In this document: positions 4,932 through 17,500 of the stretch, piece after piece
Layout of the letters: every line of letters starts with the position of its first letter
Numbering within the stretch: the first letter of the stretch is position 1
Position numbers and translations under genes: made by a program
The notes under the pieces: model-generated
The model's database searches: none
Seen by the model: the letters and a program-made list of their open reading frames with translations, nothing else
Told to the model about the DNA's origin: nothing
DNA from: a virus
IMG/VR virus record: IMGVR_UViG_3300009080_000078
Location: 1 to 20,216 of that record
Length of the DNA: 20,216 nucleotides
Strand: one strand, 5' to 3'

Positions 4932-5189
4932 TTACTTTTGAGCGGCTTTTTGCAGTAAAACTTCCAGTGCGCGAGAGGTAACTTCTGCAGAATTCTGGCT
5001 TGCAATCAAAGCATCATCAGCAGTTTGTTGTGCTACAGCAATTTTCTGATCTTGTACAGCTTGTTGTGCAGCAACTTTGTCACGATAAGAAACAAATTCA
5101 CCTTGAACCTTTTCTACGTCACCGTTAGTTGCACAGCCAGCCAAAACCATAGTTGCTACCAGAGCCATTGCAGTCATAAATACTTTCAT
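4932..5189 (-). CDS. Lpp/OprI-like outer-membrane lipoprotein
   Basis: This 85-residue protein has a basic start (MKVF), a hydrophobic core and a lipobox L16-A17-G18-C19. Lipidation at C19 and an Ala at +2 predict sorting to the outer membrane. The mature part (67 residues) is Ala/Gln-rich with heptad-like spacing (QQAVQDQKIAVAQQTADDAL) and is probably a coiled coil. It ends RALEVLLQKAAQK, much like the murein lipoproteins OprI and Lpp, whose final Lys is joined to peptidoglycan. A C-terminal Lys (K85) is present. Being phage-borne, it could alter the envelope during infection, serve as a spanin-type lysis partner or block superinfection. The sequence does not decide between these. A TCGACC promoter-like element lies directly upstream, so it may have its own transcript. 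Confidence 0.8.
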   Translation of the reverse strand: MKVFMTAMALVATMVLAGCATNGDVEKVQGEFVSYRDKVAAQQAVQDQKIAVAQQTADDALIASQNSAEVTSRALEVLLQKAAQK

Positions 5190-5210
5190 TTGTATCTCTT
5201 TATATAATAT

Positions 5211-5242
5211 TACTGGTCGAATGTAGATAAGCTCGACCAGTA
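5211..5242. promoter_or_regulatory. Inverted pair of TCGACC elements upstream of the lipoprotein gene
   Basis: TACTGGTCGA (5211-5220) and TCGACCAGTA (5233-5242) form a perfect 10-bp inverted repeat with a 12-base loop. Read on the minus strand, TTATCTACATTCGACCAGTA (5230-5211) is the near-copy of the element at 771 and lies about 20 bases before the lipoprotein start. The pair could be a promoter for the lipoprotein gene, a terminator for the gene upstream of it (stop at 5260), or both. Confidence 0.5.
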
Positions 5243-5259
5243 TAGTTAACTATTCCCAA

Positions 5260-5898
5260 TTAAAGGAACAGTGCAATCAGCCCGACTGGAAGAATTTCCA
5301 AGAAGAACGAGCCAATGTTTTTGGGATAATAGTGGAAGTCAGCACTCTCGCTGGCTTTAGCCACATACTTATCCATCATTTCTTTATGCATAGCTGCTTG
5401 GTTAGTATCTCCCATTTCAGTATACATAACCCAATACTTTTGGTGTACTTCAGCCATTTTCAAGTTCTGACACATAGCAGACTCAAATACAGTAGAACCA
5501 CCTGCACTAACAGTAGAACCAGAAGCACCCTCTTGACAAGACTGAGGGAACACTCCAGCAGCAGATGAAGCAGCTACATCTTTATTATTAGATGCGTCTA
5601 CAAAAGTGTCAGTAGTAATATCAATAGAACTACTAGAAGAAGAACCAGAGCTAGAGCCGGAAGCTGCACTGGAACCTTCTGAGATAGCTTGTTGAATTTG
5701 CTGCTGCTTTTGTTGTTGCTCTTGTTGCTGTTGTTGTTGCTGCTGTTGTTCAGCAGTGCTTCTACTATTACCATTGTTGCCATTGTTGCCGTTATTACCG
5801 TTATTTAGTCCTGGAGGTATCTCAAATGGTGGTACAGCATAACTAACTGCTGAAACAGACATGAAGATACATACAACCAACATCTTTACAAGTTTCAT
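5260..5898 (-). CDS. Secreted Gln/Asn/Ser-rich membrane protein, unknown function
   Basis: This 212-residue protein starts MKLVKMLVVCIFMSVSAVSY, a typical Sec signal peptide likely cleaved near residue 21. The mature part holds NNG repeats (about 32-44), a run of nine Gln with more Gln to residue 69, a Ser/Gly/Ala-rich linker (75-91), a region with two Cys (121 and 143) that could form a disulfide, and a helical stretch with HKEMMDKYVAKA. The last 17 residues (SFFLEILPVGLIALFL) are hydrophobic, suggesting a C-terminal membrane anchor. The periplasm or outer face of the inner membrane is its likely site. The start has AGAAGGA 5 bases upstream. I know no homologue. Its place beside a lipoprotein suggests a lysis, superinfection or envelope role. 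Confidence 0.75.
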   Translation of the reverse strand: MKLVKMLVVCIFMSVSAVSYAVPPFEIPPGLNNGNNGNNGNNGNSRSTAEQQQQQQQQQEQQQKQQQIQQAISEGSSAASGSSSGSSSSSSIDITTDTFVDASNNKDVAASSAAGVFPQSCQEGASGSTVSAGGSTVFESAMCQNLKMAEVHQKYWVMYTEMGDTNQAAMHKEMMDKYVAKASESADFHYYPKNIGSFFLEILPVGLIALFL

Positions 5899-5933
5899 TT
5901 ATTTATTCCTTCTAGAATTGGTTTCTCCAGTTT

Positions 5934-5953
5934 GCCACAGGAAGTGCTGTGGC
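5934..5953 (-). other. Hairpin before the secreted protein gene
   Basis: GCCACAG (5934-5940) and CTGTGGC (5947-5953) form a perfect 7-bp stem with a 6-base loop, between the 139-residue gene and the secreted protein gene. No T-run follows on the minus strand. It may be an RNA-processing or weak terminator element separating structural genes from the last two genes. Confidence 0.45.
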
Positions 5954-5957
5954 TCAC

Positions 5958-6377
5958 TTAATGTTGTTCCACTTTAGGTTCAGGTGGCAATTCAATTGGT
6001 TGAGATACTTCGGGAGAACCTGCTGGAAGCTGTCCTCCAAATTCTACCTCAAACCATGCTTTACCTAAATAATATGAAACAGCATTTTCATCACCTGGAG
6101 GAACATAGTCTTCACCATATGTCTCCATTAAATACATAGCTTTAGTAACTGGAGGTGTCTTAGGCCCAAATACTGTTAGCATCTGTTGGTAATAACCAGC
6201 AGCTGTTTTTGGCTCACCTGTAGATAGTTCTTCATCGCTATTAAACGGTGTAGCTCTAGTTGCAGCTTGCAGTTTAGCTCTGGTAAGAACTTCAGGTCTA
6301 AATGGTTTAGATAGGGCTTTTAATTGAAAGTCGTGATTATCTAAGATTATCTCTTGTTCACTCCTCATTTCATCCAT
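5958..6377 (-). CDS. Hypothetical 139-residue protein
   Basis: I start it at the ATG at 6377 (MDEMRSEQEIILDNHDFQL), which has GAGG 9 bases upstream and lies 1 base from the stop of the preceding gene. A longer in-frame extension to 6449 overlaps the preceding gene and lacks a ribosome site. The protein is soluble and acidic, with a Pro-rich C-terminus (ELPPEPKVEQH). Its middle part contains AAGYYQQMLTVFGP and VSYYLGKAWFEVEFGG. I do not recognise a family. Coupling to the GNAT-like gene and the fibre genes suggests a structural or assembly role. Confidence 0.7.
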   Translation of the reverse strand: MDEMRSEQEIILDNHDFQLKALSKPFRPEVLTRAKLQAATRATPFNSDEELSTGEPKTAAGYYQQMLTVFGPKTPPVTKAMYLMETYGEDYVPPGDENAVSYYLGKAWFEVEFGGQLPAGSPEVSQPIELPPEPKVEQH

Positions 6378-6378
6378 A

Positions 6379-6810
6379 TTAATAAACCTCTTTATAATAA
6401 GTAAATATTCCATTAGGGTTAACTTGTTGAGAGAAGCCAAACTTAGCAAACACTCTTTGCCAACCTTTCCTAGTTGTATGGAACACTACTCTTTTAGCCT
6501 TAAACACCATACTGGCAACATCATTTATAGCTTCAAATGCAGCAGTTATTCCTGTTATATCATCAGGAGGTCTGATATAGCCATGCCATATAACAAGTTC
6601 TTCCCCATTCATAAAACAAGTGAAGAAACCTTTAGCAACTAAGTCTCTGCCGCCCACAACAAACAACACCCTACCACTGCATATCAAGTCCATCATCTGG
6701 TTAAGGTTTTGTTTTTGACCACACCTATCAAGCCCTTCTTCTAGTAAGGACATTTGAGGGAAAATACCTTCTGCATCACTAATGATACTAAAATTGATTT
6801 TCCCTTTCAT
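6379..6810 (-). CDS. GNAT-acetyltransferase-like phage protein
   Basis: The ATG at 6810 overlaps the TGA of the upstream gene as ATGA, so translation is probably coupled. A TTG two codons earlier is a less likely start. The 143-residue product has a central beta segment (GRVLFVVGG, ELVIWHGYI), a helix and a C-terminal (R)VVFHTTRKGWQRVFAKFGF then IFTYYKEVY. This is the fold pattern of small GNAT-like proteins common in phage structural clusters. I cannot see a convincing acetyl-CoA binding loop (Q/RxxGxG/A), so enzymatic activity is uncertain. It may modify or fold tail proteins, or the fold may be reused structurally. Confidence 0.6.
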   Translation of the reverse strand: MKGKINFSIISDAEGIFPQMSLLEEGLDRCGQKQNLNQMMDLICSGRVLFVVGGRDLVAKGFFTCFMNGEELVIWHGYIRPPDDITGITAAFEAINDVASMVFKAKRVVFHTTRKGWQRVFAKFGFSQQVNPNGIFTYYKEVY

Positions 6811-7290
6811 GGCCAAGTGAACCAGTGGAATGTACCATTAACTGTACCAAACACGTTTGTAGGCATATTGAAAAATGCAACAGTGTTTGGATTACTTGCT
6901 GTCCAGCCCAGATTGGTTACATATAACTTTTCTATCATGTTATTGTCTGTAATACGAAGTGTCTTAGATGCAGGCGCTGATCCATATAAATTAATATATC
7001 CACCAACTCCTGGCATATAACGTAACTGATCTATTTGCACTCCATTATAATCCCCCTCAAAATACCCCGCTACATTTCGATGTGTGCCCCATGAGCCGCT
7101 TCCTTGATCCCAATTCTGACATTTAGTACCAGCCCATTTACCGTGGAAATTAGCTATTGATATCAAACTATCAGGGTCTGGTCTCTGGGCAAGCCCTCTC
7201 CATTGCGTATTATTGAAATTACAATTCAAAAAACTATAAGGCTGTGTATATCTAAGTTGATTTGCAATATCATCAAACCCTAACTCTCCG

Positions 7291-7307
<17 letters not shown>
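6807..7307 (-). CDS. Small tail-associated protein (MALPSSG type)
   Basis: The start MALPSSGELGFDDIANQL followed by PDSLISIANFHGKW matches the N-terminal pattern MALPSSG-(I/L)..DI...L...isl.dfyGk seen at the head of many phage tail fibre and tail-tip proteins. The remaining 100 residues are rich in Gly, Asn and aromatics (NVAGYFEGDYNGVQIDQLRY) and look like a beta-sandwich, possibly a surface or carbohydrate-binding domain. It has two Cys (C29 and C63). The ribosome site is GAGGAG with 7 bases of spacing. It overlaps the end of the giant fibre gene by 17 bases. A fibre accessory or tip protein is likely. Confidence 0.65.
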
Positions 7308-12168
<4,861 letters not shown>

Positions 12169-12178
12169 AGTTATCTCC

Positions 12179-12988
12179 CTACTTATATTTAACGCATTTC
12201 ATCATAAGGATACCAGCAGGCAAGTTAAATGTATTACCTGTTGCGCCTGTAGTTCCTGATTGTGAAGTGGATCTCTGATCTGGAGCACCACCATCATCAG
12301 TGTAGCCACCAATGGGTTGTTGTGCTGTAAAGGTGTGAGTGTGGCTTTTAACTTCACCAGTAGTTGTAAGACCTGCATAAACACCAGCACCGTTAAGTGT
12401 AGGTTGCCAACCTGGACACCAAGGCATACCAAATGTTGTAGAACCATTACCAGCACCCCATTGAGTACCTATTGCAGCAAACAACTTTGCATATGTAGTT
12501 CTTGATATATCAGTTGGTTGAAAAGGTAGTGTTAGATAACCATCAGGAGCCACAGCACCAGCAAAGTCTATAACGCTTCCAATTGGTGTAGGCATAACTA
12601 AGCTGGCAATAAAAGCCCTAATCCAACTTGTGTTAACTACTTTTGTACTATCATCACTTTGAGGTACTGTAGGAACAGTAGCTTGTGTTGTTACATTAAG
12701 TGTAGTTAGTGTAGCTGTACTATTACTTACATTAACACCACTAATATTGCCACCAGAAATAGTTACGTTATTACTATTTTGAGTAGCAATAGTTCCTAAT
12801 CCTAATGTATTTCTTTGTTCAGTGTTGTTGTTATCATCTAGTATGGCTAGTCCAGCAGCAGTAACTACTGCATTGTTTCCTTTAACCTTTTTACCAGTAG
12901 TTCCGTCAAACAACACCATAGAGTTATCTGTGGATGAAGCAGGGCCGGTAACATCACCAGTAGATTGTAGTACAATAGGATCTGTCAT
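12179..12988 (-). CDS. Tail collar domain fibre protein
   Basis: This 269-residue protein begins with the GDVTGPASSTDNSMVLFDG module (11-29) that is also repeated in the giant fibre. A beta-rich stalk follows (TIATQNSNNVTISGGNISG...), then a phage tail collar domain (about 132-192; MPTPIGSVIDFAGAVAPDGY ... RTTYAKLFAAIGTQWGAGNG). The C-terminus has SHTHTF and a Gly/Ser/Thr-rich tail ending LMMKCVKY, as in many collar-type fibres. It is likely a short trimeric fibre or a tip component attached beside the main fibre. The ribosome site AAGGAGG is near-ideal. It lies between the paired fibres and the giant fibre with gaps of only about 10 bases. Confidence 0.85.
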   Translation of the reverse strand: MTDPIVLQSTGDVTGPASSTDNSMVLFDGTTGKKVKGNNAVVTAAGLAILDDNNNTEQRNTLGLGTIATQNSNNVTISGGNISGVNVSNSTATLTTLNVTTQATVPTVPQSDDSTKVVNTSWIRAFIASLVMPTPIGSVIDFAGAVAPDGYLTLPFQPTDISRTTYAKLFAAIGTQWGAGNGSTTFGMPWCPGWQPTLNGAGVYAGLTTTGEVKSHTHTFTAQQPIGGYTDDGGAPDQRSTSQSGTTGATGNTFNLPAGILMMKCVKYK

Positions 12989-12997
12989 ATAACCTCC

Positions 12998-14413
12998 TTA
13001 TGTGTTAGAGACTTGTCTGTCAGTAAGAGCCTTAGCCCATATCTTCAGAGAGTTGTAAGAGTTAGTTATTTGGTAGTCAGGATTTAATACAATCTGACCA
13101 TCTGTTGGTAGATTTACTACAGCAGGAACACTTGCATAAAGAAAACCTTGCACATATGTTCTTATAGTTGTTCCATCATATGTAACGCCAAACTTTAATG
13201 GAGTATTTACTACTAGGAAAGATGCTGGTAAAACTACTATTGATTTTTGTACACCACCTTCTGAGTATAGATATATTACACCTTCGGCATTCCTATAAAA
13301 CCCACTATTCTTTGTTCCAGATGGATAACGCAATAACCAACCCCAAACACTTTGTGCAATACCAAGTTCACAATCTAATACTATTGTATAATTTTGAAAA
13401 CCAGACAAATTATTTAGTGTAGGGTATCTTAAAGATTCTGAACTCAGGCTATCTAACTGTAATCCCTTAACGGATTGTCTAGGCTCATTAAGTCCAGCAG
13501 TTGCAGCTTTACCACTTTTATTTATATAGCCTCTGCCTGCTGGTGCAGTAAATACTACATCACCCATTCCATACTTAATATTAATACTATTTCTAAAGTC
13601 AACACCGAAGTCCATGAAAGGAGGTACAAATGTTGCTTCCACAGATTCCCTTAATGGTAGATAGTCTGCTTCTGATAATAGGTTAGTTGAAGCTCCAAGG
13701 TCATTGATAAATACAGCCTGAGAGGTAGCATCCAAACCAATCTTAGCAACACCTTTTTGAATGAAAGTACCGCCAGTATCACTATTAATTTTTGCATTTA
13801 AGTTAGCAGCACCTACACCTGTAGCTGCGTTCAAATGATTAACAAGTCCAGTATAAGAACCACCAGTTACAGGAACAGCACCAACTTGTGCTGCTGTAAC
13901 TACATGAGGGTTAGCTCTGTTTGCAACGTGGTTATTAATGTCTGTTTGAGGTACATTAACTTTGGCGTCTATTTCAGCTCTTGTGTAGGTATCAAGGATA
14001 GCACAAGTAAGCTGATGAGGATTAGACATATTAGCAGTATGACTATTCCAGCGATTAACTTCTGTATCATACTGTGCCCTTGTAATCTGTATTGAAGATC
14101 TTTCCCATTGTGTAGCATTATTGTTCGGAGTAAGTGTAGTAGATGGAGCATTTACTTTAGATACATAAATAAAACCATCAGCTTCATTCCAAACTGTTGC
14201 ACCATTAACATAAGTAATATCACTTCCCCATTGAAACTGACCACGTTCAGCTAGAGATAGTGTATTAGTATCATGTCTGTTGTTAATAAAGTTAAGCATC
14301 TGATAGATAGGGATCTCAGCAATCCAACCTAAGTTGTACTTATCTGCTCCAGGATCTATATTTGGTGTTGCTGGTGCAGCAGCCCAAACTCTCCCTAAGA
14401 CTTTTGTATCCAT
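12998..14413 (-). CDS. Tail fibre protein with C-terminal lectin-like domain
   Basis: This 471-residue fibre has three parts. The N-terminal region (1-120) includes a carbohydrate-binding-like segment (YVNGATVWNEADGFIYVSKV ... ATQWERSS). The central part carries two NPH-containing repeats (NSHTANMSNPHQLT and NNHVANRANPHVVTAAQVGA), a common fibre trimerisation unit. The C-terminus looks like a concanavalin/LamG-type beta sandwich (FQNYTIVLDCEL, LKFGVTYDGTTIRTYVQG, SLKIWAKALTDRQVSN), which often binds glycans. It is a paralogue of the next upstream fibre. The start at 14413 has GAGG 8 bases upstream. Confidence 0.8.
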   Translation of the reverse strand: MDTKVLGRVWAAAPATPNIDPGADKYNLGWIAEIPIYQMLNFINNRHDTNTLSLAERGQFQWGSDITYVNGATVWNEADGFIYVSKVNAPSTTLTPNNNATQWERSSIQITRAQYDTEVNRWNSHTANMSNPHQLTCAILDTYTRAEIDAKVNVPQTDINNHVANRANPHVVTAAQVGAVPVTGGSYTGLVNHLNAATGVGAANLNAKINSDTGGTFIQKGVAKIGLDATSQAVFINDLGASTNLLSEADYLPLRESVEATFVPPFMDFGVDFRNSINIKYGMGDVVFTAPAGRGYINKSGKAATAGLNEPRQSVKGLQLDSLSSESLRYPTLNNLSGFQNYTIVLDCELGIAQSVWGWLLRYPSGTKNSGFYRNAEGVIYLYSEGGVQKSIVVLPASFLVVNTPLKFGVTYDGTTIRTYVQGFLYASVPAVVNLPTDGQIVLNPDYQITNSYNSLKIWAKALTDRQVSNT

Positions 14414-14425
14414 AATTAATACCTC

Positions 14426-15679
14426 TTAAGTTTGTATGTTGAGTTTCTGTCTAGGAGTTAACCTATTAATCCATACTTGGAAGTTACGGACATTGCCAGT
14501 GTTTCCAAAGTAGTAGGTTAGTGAGTCTGATAGCAAGTGCATATCCCTTACAAACAAAACATCATTGAGAACATAAGCTATAGTACATTGTGTAGCACCC
14601 AACATGTCTGGAATGTCTATGGTTATAGTAGTATTAGCATTTAATTTAAGACCTTTTAATTCAAATGCTGGTACGTTGGGCTGTGCTACTTGAGCGTTAC
14701 CAGACCTATCTGTATAAGCTAATGTCCCACTTCTACTATAAGTTATGTTGGCAGTAGAAGAAAGATCAAACTTTAGTGGTATTGATATATCTCTTACAGG
14801 TAATGTAAATAAACCATTATAAAGATTTCTAGCATCTATATATGTGTCAGCAGACAGTAGCATTTGCCACTTACCACCTAGTCTATAATCCGAAGTACCT
14901 AAGCCAATACCACCATCATTATCTCTGGCAAGAATAATCTTGTCAGAGTTGTACATAAGCTCACCTTGACTACCAACCTTGAAACCATTTAGGTAGTTAA
15001 TTCTGCCAGTGAAATTGCCACCACCAAGTGCAGGAAGTGTACCAACACCTATAGCAGTTTCCACATGAGGGTTTGACTTATTGTTTACATGATTGTTAGT
15101 GGTAGTTACTATTGGAGATAGCAAACCATCTATTTGGCTTTTAGTATATCCACCTATTTGTGCAATAGTCTCACTATGTGCAAGTGGCGTACCAACATGA
15201 GTATTATGTTGGCTGAACATACCTTGTGTAATACCATCATATGCAGCTTTGGTATATGCAAGAACAGGAGTCCAATCTTCATCAGCAAATGTTTCTGGCC
15301 CTTCTTGTTTAAGATAGTCCATGTATTCTGAGTAAAGAGTGTCAACACCATCTTCATGTATAATAGGATTGACAATATCAACCACACTAATAAACATCTG
15401 AGGTACACCATTATATACAGCAATGGCACCAAACTGATAGTTAACTGTAGATTGATATAGCTCCCAACCATTCTGTAGCTTCTGAAGTTCTATATCTTCA
15501 AACCTTTTGAGTATATAGTTTTCCCACTCTTGAGGTTCAGTTTCTGCTTCCCACCCTTTCAAATACTTACCTGGGCCACCTTCACCACTAGGATGATCTA
15601 CATCATCATCAGGGTCTACTACTTGTGAGAAAGAGTCGGTGGCCCAATTGTAATTAAGTCTACTATATCTTGTGGCCAT
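14426..15679 (-). CDS. Tail fibre / baseplate-attached protein, paralogue of the next fibre
   Basis: This 417-residue protein has an acidic N-terminal part (MATRYSRLNYNWATDSFSQV; EWENYILKRFEDIELQKLQNG), probably the baseplate attachment. HNTHVGTPLAHSETIAQIGG and NNHVNNKSNPHVETAIGVG are NPHV-type fibre repeats. The C-terminus (about 300-417) is a beta-rich, lectin-like domain ending NVRNFQVWINRLTPRQKLNI, parallel to SLKIWAKALTDRQVSN in the next fibre. The ATG at 15679 has GGGAGG upstream and overlaps the DUF2612 gene by 17 bases, so it is coupled to baseplate synthesis. Confidence 0.8.
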   Translation of the reverse strand: MATRYSRLNYNWATDSFSQVVDPDDDVDHPSGEGGPGKYLKGWEAETEPQEWENYILKRFEDIELQKLQNGWELYQSTVNYQFGAIAVYNGVPQMFISVVDIVNPIIHEDGVDTLYSEYMDYLKQEGPETFADEDWTPVLAYTKAAYDGITQGMFSQHNTHVGTPLAHSETIAQIGGYTKSQIDGLLSPIVTTTNNHVNNKSNPHVETAIGVGTLPALGGGNFTGRINYLNGFKVGSQGELMYNSDKIILARDNDGGIGLGTSDYRLGGKWQMLLSADTYIDARNLYNGLFTLPVRDISIPLKFDLSSTANITYSRSGTLAYTDRSGNAQVAQPNVPAFELKGLKLNANTTITIDIPDMLGATQCTIAYVLNDVLFVRDMHLLSDSLTYYFGNTGNVRNFQVWINRLTPRQKLNIQT

Positions 15680-16373
15680 ACAACCTCCCTACTTTAAGTA
15701 AACTCTCATTAGTATATGGTGTAGTATCAATGATACCACGGTTGTCTTGTACTACGAACTTTACACCAGTAGGTCTTACCATGTTCATAGTCAGACCAAT
15801 ACCTACACGCTGCAATTGTCCCAAGTTTTCATGGATAGTAATTAATGCATTGTTAGGTGAAGGCTCTGTTATCTCTGTATCACACTGCATACCAACGACA
15901 TAATCTATAAAGTTAAGTACGTGTTCAATTCTACAATTGGTGCTATTTTGGATAATTTTTGCATATATAATGTTACGATAACTTGAGTCATCTAGTATCA
16001 AATCATTACTGTCTAGTTGTCCTCTGCCCTTATATACACCACCTAAAGTTCTATCATAGTAAGAGCCAATAGAAGGAACTTTAGATTCAGGATCATCATA
16101 GAAACCAAAGTAACCAATAGGTGAAGCACCATAGAAGATACGACCTATACCTACAATCTCTCCAATAATATCTAGTTGATAACCATAAGCATCTGCTAAG
16201 TATCTATAGTTAATAGTATCTTCAATAGCTTTAACTAATATATCTATTTCACCCACAAAAGCTTTAATGTAGTTTTGTAGGTTTGGAGAATCTTTGTATT
16301 GCCATATGAGTATATCTACAACTTTTTCTGTTGGTACGATAAACTCTACTGTTTTGCTTGGTTTAAGAGCCAC
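15663..16373 (-). CDS. DUF2612 baseplate / tail protein (gpI-like position)
   Basis: This 236-residue protein has the features of DUF2612 tail proteins: an N-terminal helical part ending DAYGYQLDIIGEIVGIGR, then YFGFYDDPESKVPSIGSYYD, LILDDSSYRNIIYAKIIQNS, and a C-terminal half with an INxVxG-like core. These proteins occupy the place of P2 gpI/Mu gp48 after the J protein and connect the wedge to fibres. The start is GTG (16373), with AAGG about 9 bases upstream, and overlaps the J gene by 11 bases. No other start codon is available nearby. Confidence 0.85.
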   Translation of the reverse strand: MALKPSKTVEFIVPTEKVVDILIWQYKDSPNLQNYIKAFVGEIDILVKAIEDTINYRYLADAYGYQLDIIGEIVGIGRIFYGASPIGYFGFYDDPESKVPSIGSYYDRTLGGVYKGRGQLDSNDLILDDSSYRNIIYAKIIQNSTNCRIEHVLNFIDYVVGMQCDTEITEPSPNNALITIHENLGQLQRVGIGLTMNMVRPTGVKFVVQDNRGIIDTTPYTNESLLKVGRLYGHKI

Positions 16374-17499
16374 TTACCACCACCTTGCTAGTATCTGTCC
16401 TAGCTCGTTGCTGTACAGTTATTGGCAAGTCAGCTGTACCCATAGTGCCAGATGCAGTAAACTTAATAGTAATACTTGTTACTGATACATTAGGTGTAGC
16501 TTCAAGAACCACGTTAAACAGTTTAGACCAAACAACATCATCAGATATTTGCAAGTTGTTTATATACTCTACAAGTGCATTCTGTGCAAGACTTTCACTA
16601 TCAAGTGAAGCACCTTGCAGCTTCTTAATCACAACAGCAATATCAATATCAATAGGTACTGGTCTGCTAATACCAATAGGGTGAGGATAGCCTCTAGTGT
16701 CATAAACTTGAGTAACAATATCACCAAAAGCTTGACAACCAATTGGTTTGTTATCGTAAATAGCCTTAGAGATTTCCTCTGGAGTACCACCCTCTACAAT
16801 AGTTAAGAAGCTGTGAGCAGGTATACCATTAACAGGAACATTTTCATAGTTCTCAATAATAGCAATATAGGGAAGTCTCAATCTAATAACTGCTGCATAT
16901 ATAGCATCAATAGAAGATGTACCAGCGTTAACTACTAAAGATTCCCTTCTGGCTCTTAGTGCTGGATCTTCTTCTGAGATAATACCAGTGATTCCAGGCT
17001 CTAGGTTAGTTGCAGAAGATAAGCCTGCAATAACATCTGTAATGGTATTTACTTCGTTAGCTGCAATGTATATAGCTCCAGGTGTTGTACACTCAGCAGT
17101 TACTACTTCTGGTATTACAGCATCAGCTATAGTAGCAAACTCCAAATCATCAGAAGTTTTAATTATATATCCTTTTGGTATCAGTGTGCCGTTCGATCCA
17201 TTGAAAGTAATAGCAACTGTTGTTGGCTGGTTACTAATCCTAGTTACACCATTCAGTTCACATAGTTTATCTAGTCCTACACCAAAAGAACTGGAAGGAC
17301 TATAGGCATTGTAAGCAGCCTCAGCTTGTTGCCACATAGTTGCAAGCAAGTTTGATATAACACCAATTACTTGACCATCAGCACTTTCAGGTGATGTATC
17401 AAATCCTGTACCAAATTTTGCAACCATGCTGCTATTAATATCGTTTGTAATCTCTACTAGGCTTCTAGGTATGAAGCCTTCATTCGTAACTCCAGCCAT
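16363..17499 (-). CDS. Baseplate J-like wedge protein
   Basis: This 378-residue protein matches baseplate J proteins (P2 gpJ, T4 gp6 core). The N-terminus is GFIPRSLVEITNDINSSMVA, followed by the hallmark helix ATMWQQAEAAYNAYSPSSSF and GVGLDKLCELNGVTR. A carrier domain (TVAITFNGSNGTLIPKGYII) comes next, then GITGIISEEDPALRARRESL and the C-terminal part with PVPIDIDIAVVIKKL. It forms the wedge heteromer with the gp25-like protein, whose gene ends 1 base upstream. The ribosome site AGGAGG overlaps that gene's end. Confidence 0.92.
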   Translation of the reverse strand: MAGVTNEGFIPRSLVEITNDINSSMVAKFGTGFDTSPESADGQVIGVISNLLATMWQQAEAAYNAYSPSSSFGVGLDKLCELNGVTRISNQPTTVAITFNGSNGTLIPKGYIIKTSDDLEFATIADAVIPEVVTAECTTPGAIYIAANEVNTITDVIAGLSSATNLEPGITGIISEEDPALRARRESLVVNAGTSSIDAIYAAVIRLRLPYIAIIENYENVPVNGIPAHSFLTIVEGGTPEEISKAIYDNKPIGCQAFGDIVTQVYDTRGYPHPIGISRPVPIDIDIAVVIKKLQGASLDSESLAQNALVEYINNLQISDDVVWSKLFNVVLEATPNVSVTSITIKFTASGTMGTADLPITVQQRARTDTSKVVVSGS

Positions 17500-17500
17500 A

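Noticed and set aside
6378-6449. N-terminal extension of the 139-residue protein (MLSLASLNKLTLMEYLL...)
   Set aside because: It lies almost fully inside the preceding gene and has no ribosome site. The ATG at 6377 has GAGG at good spacing and abuts the preceding stop.
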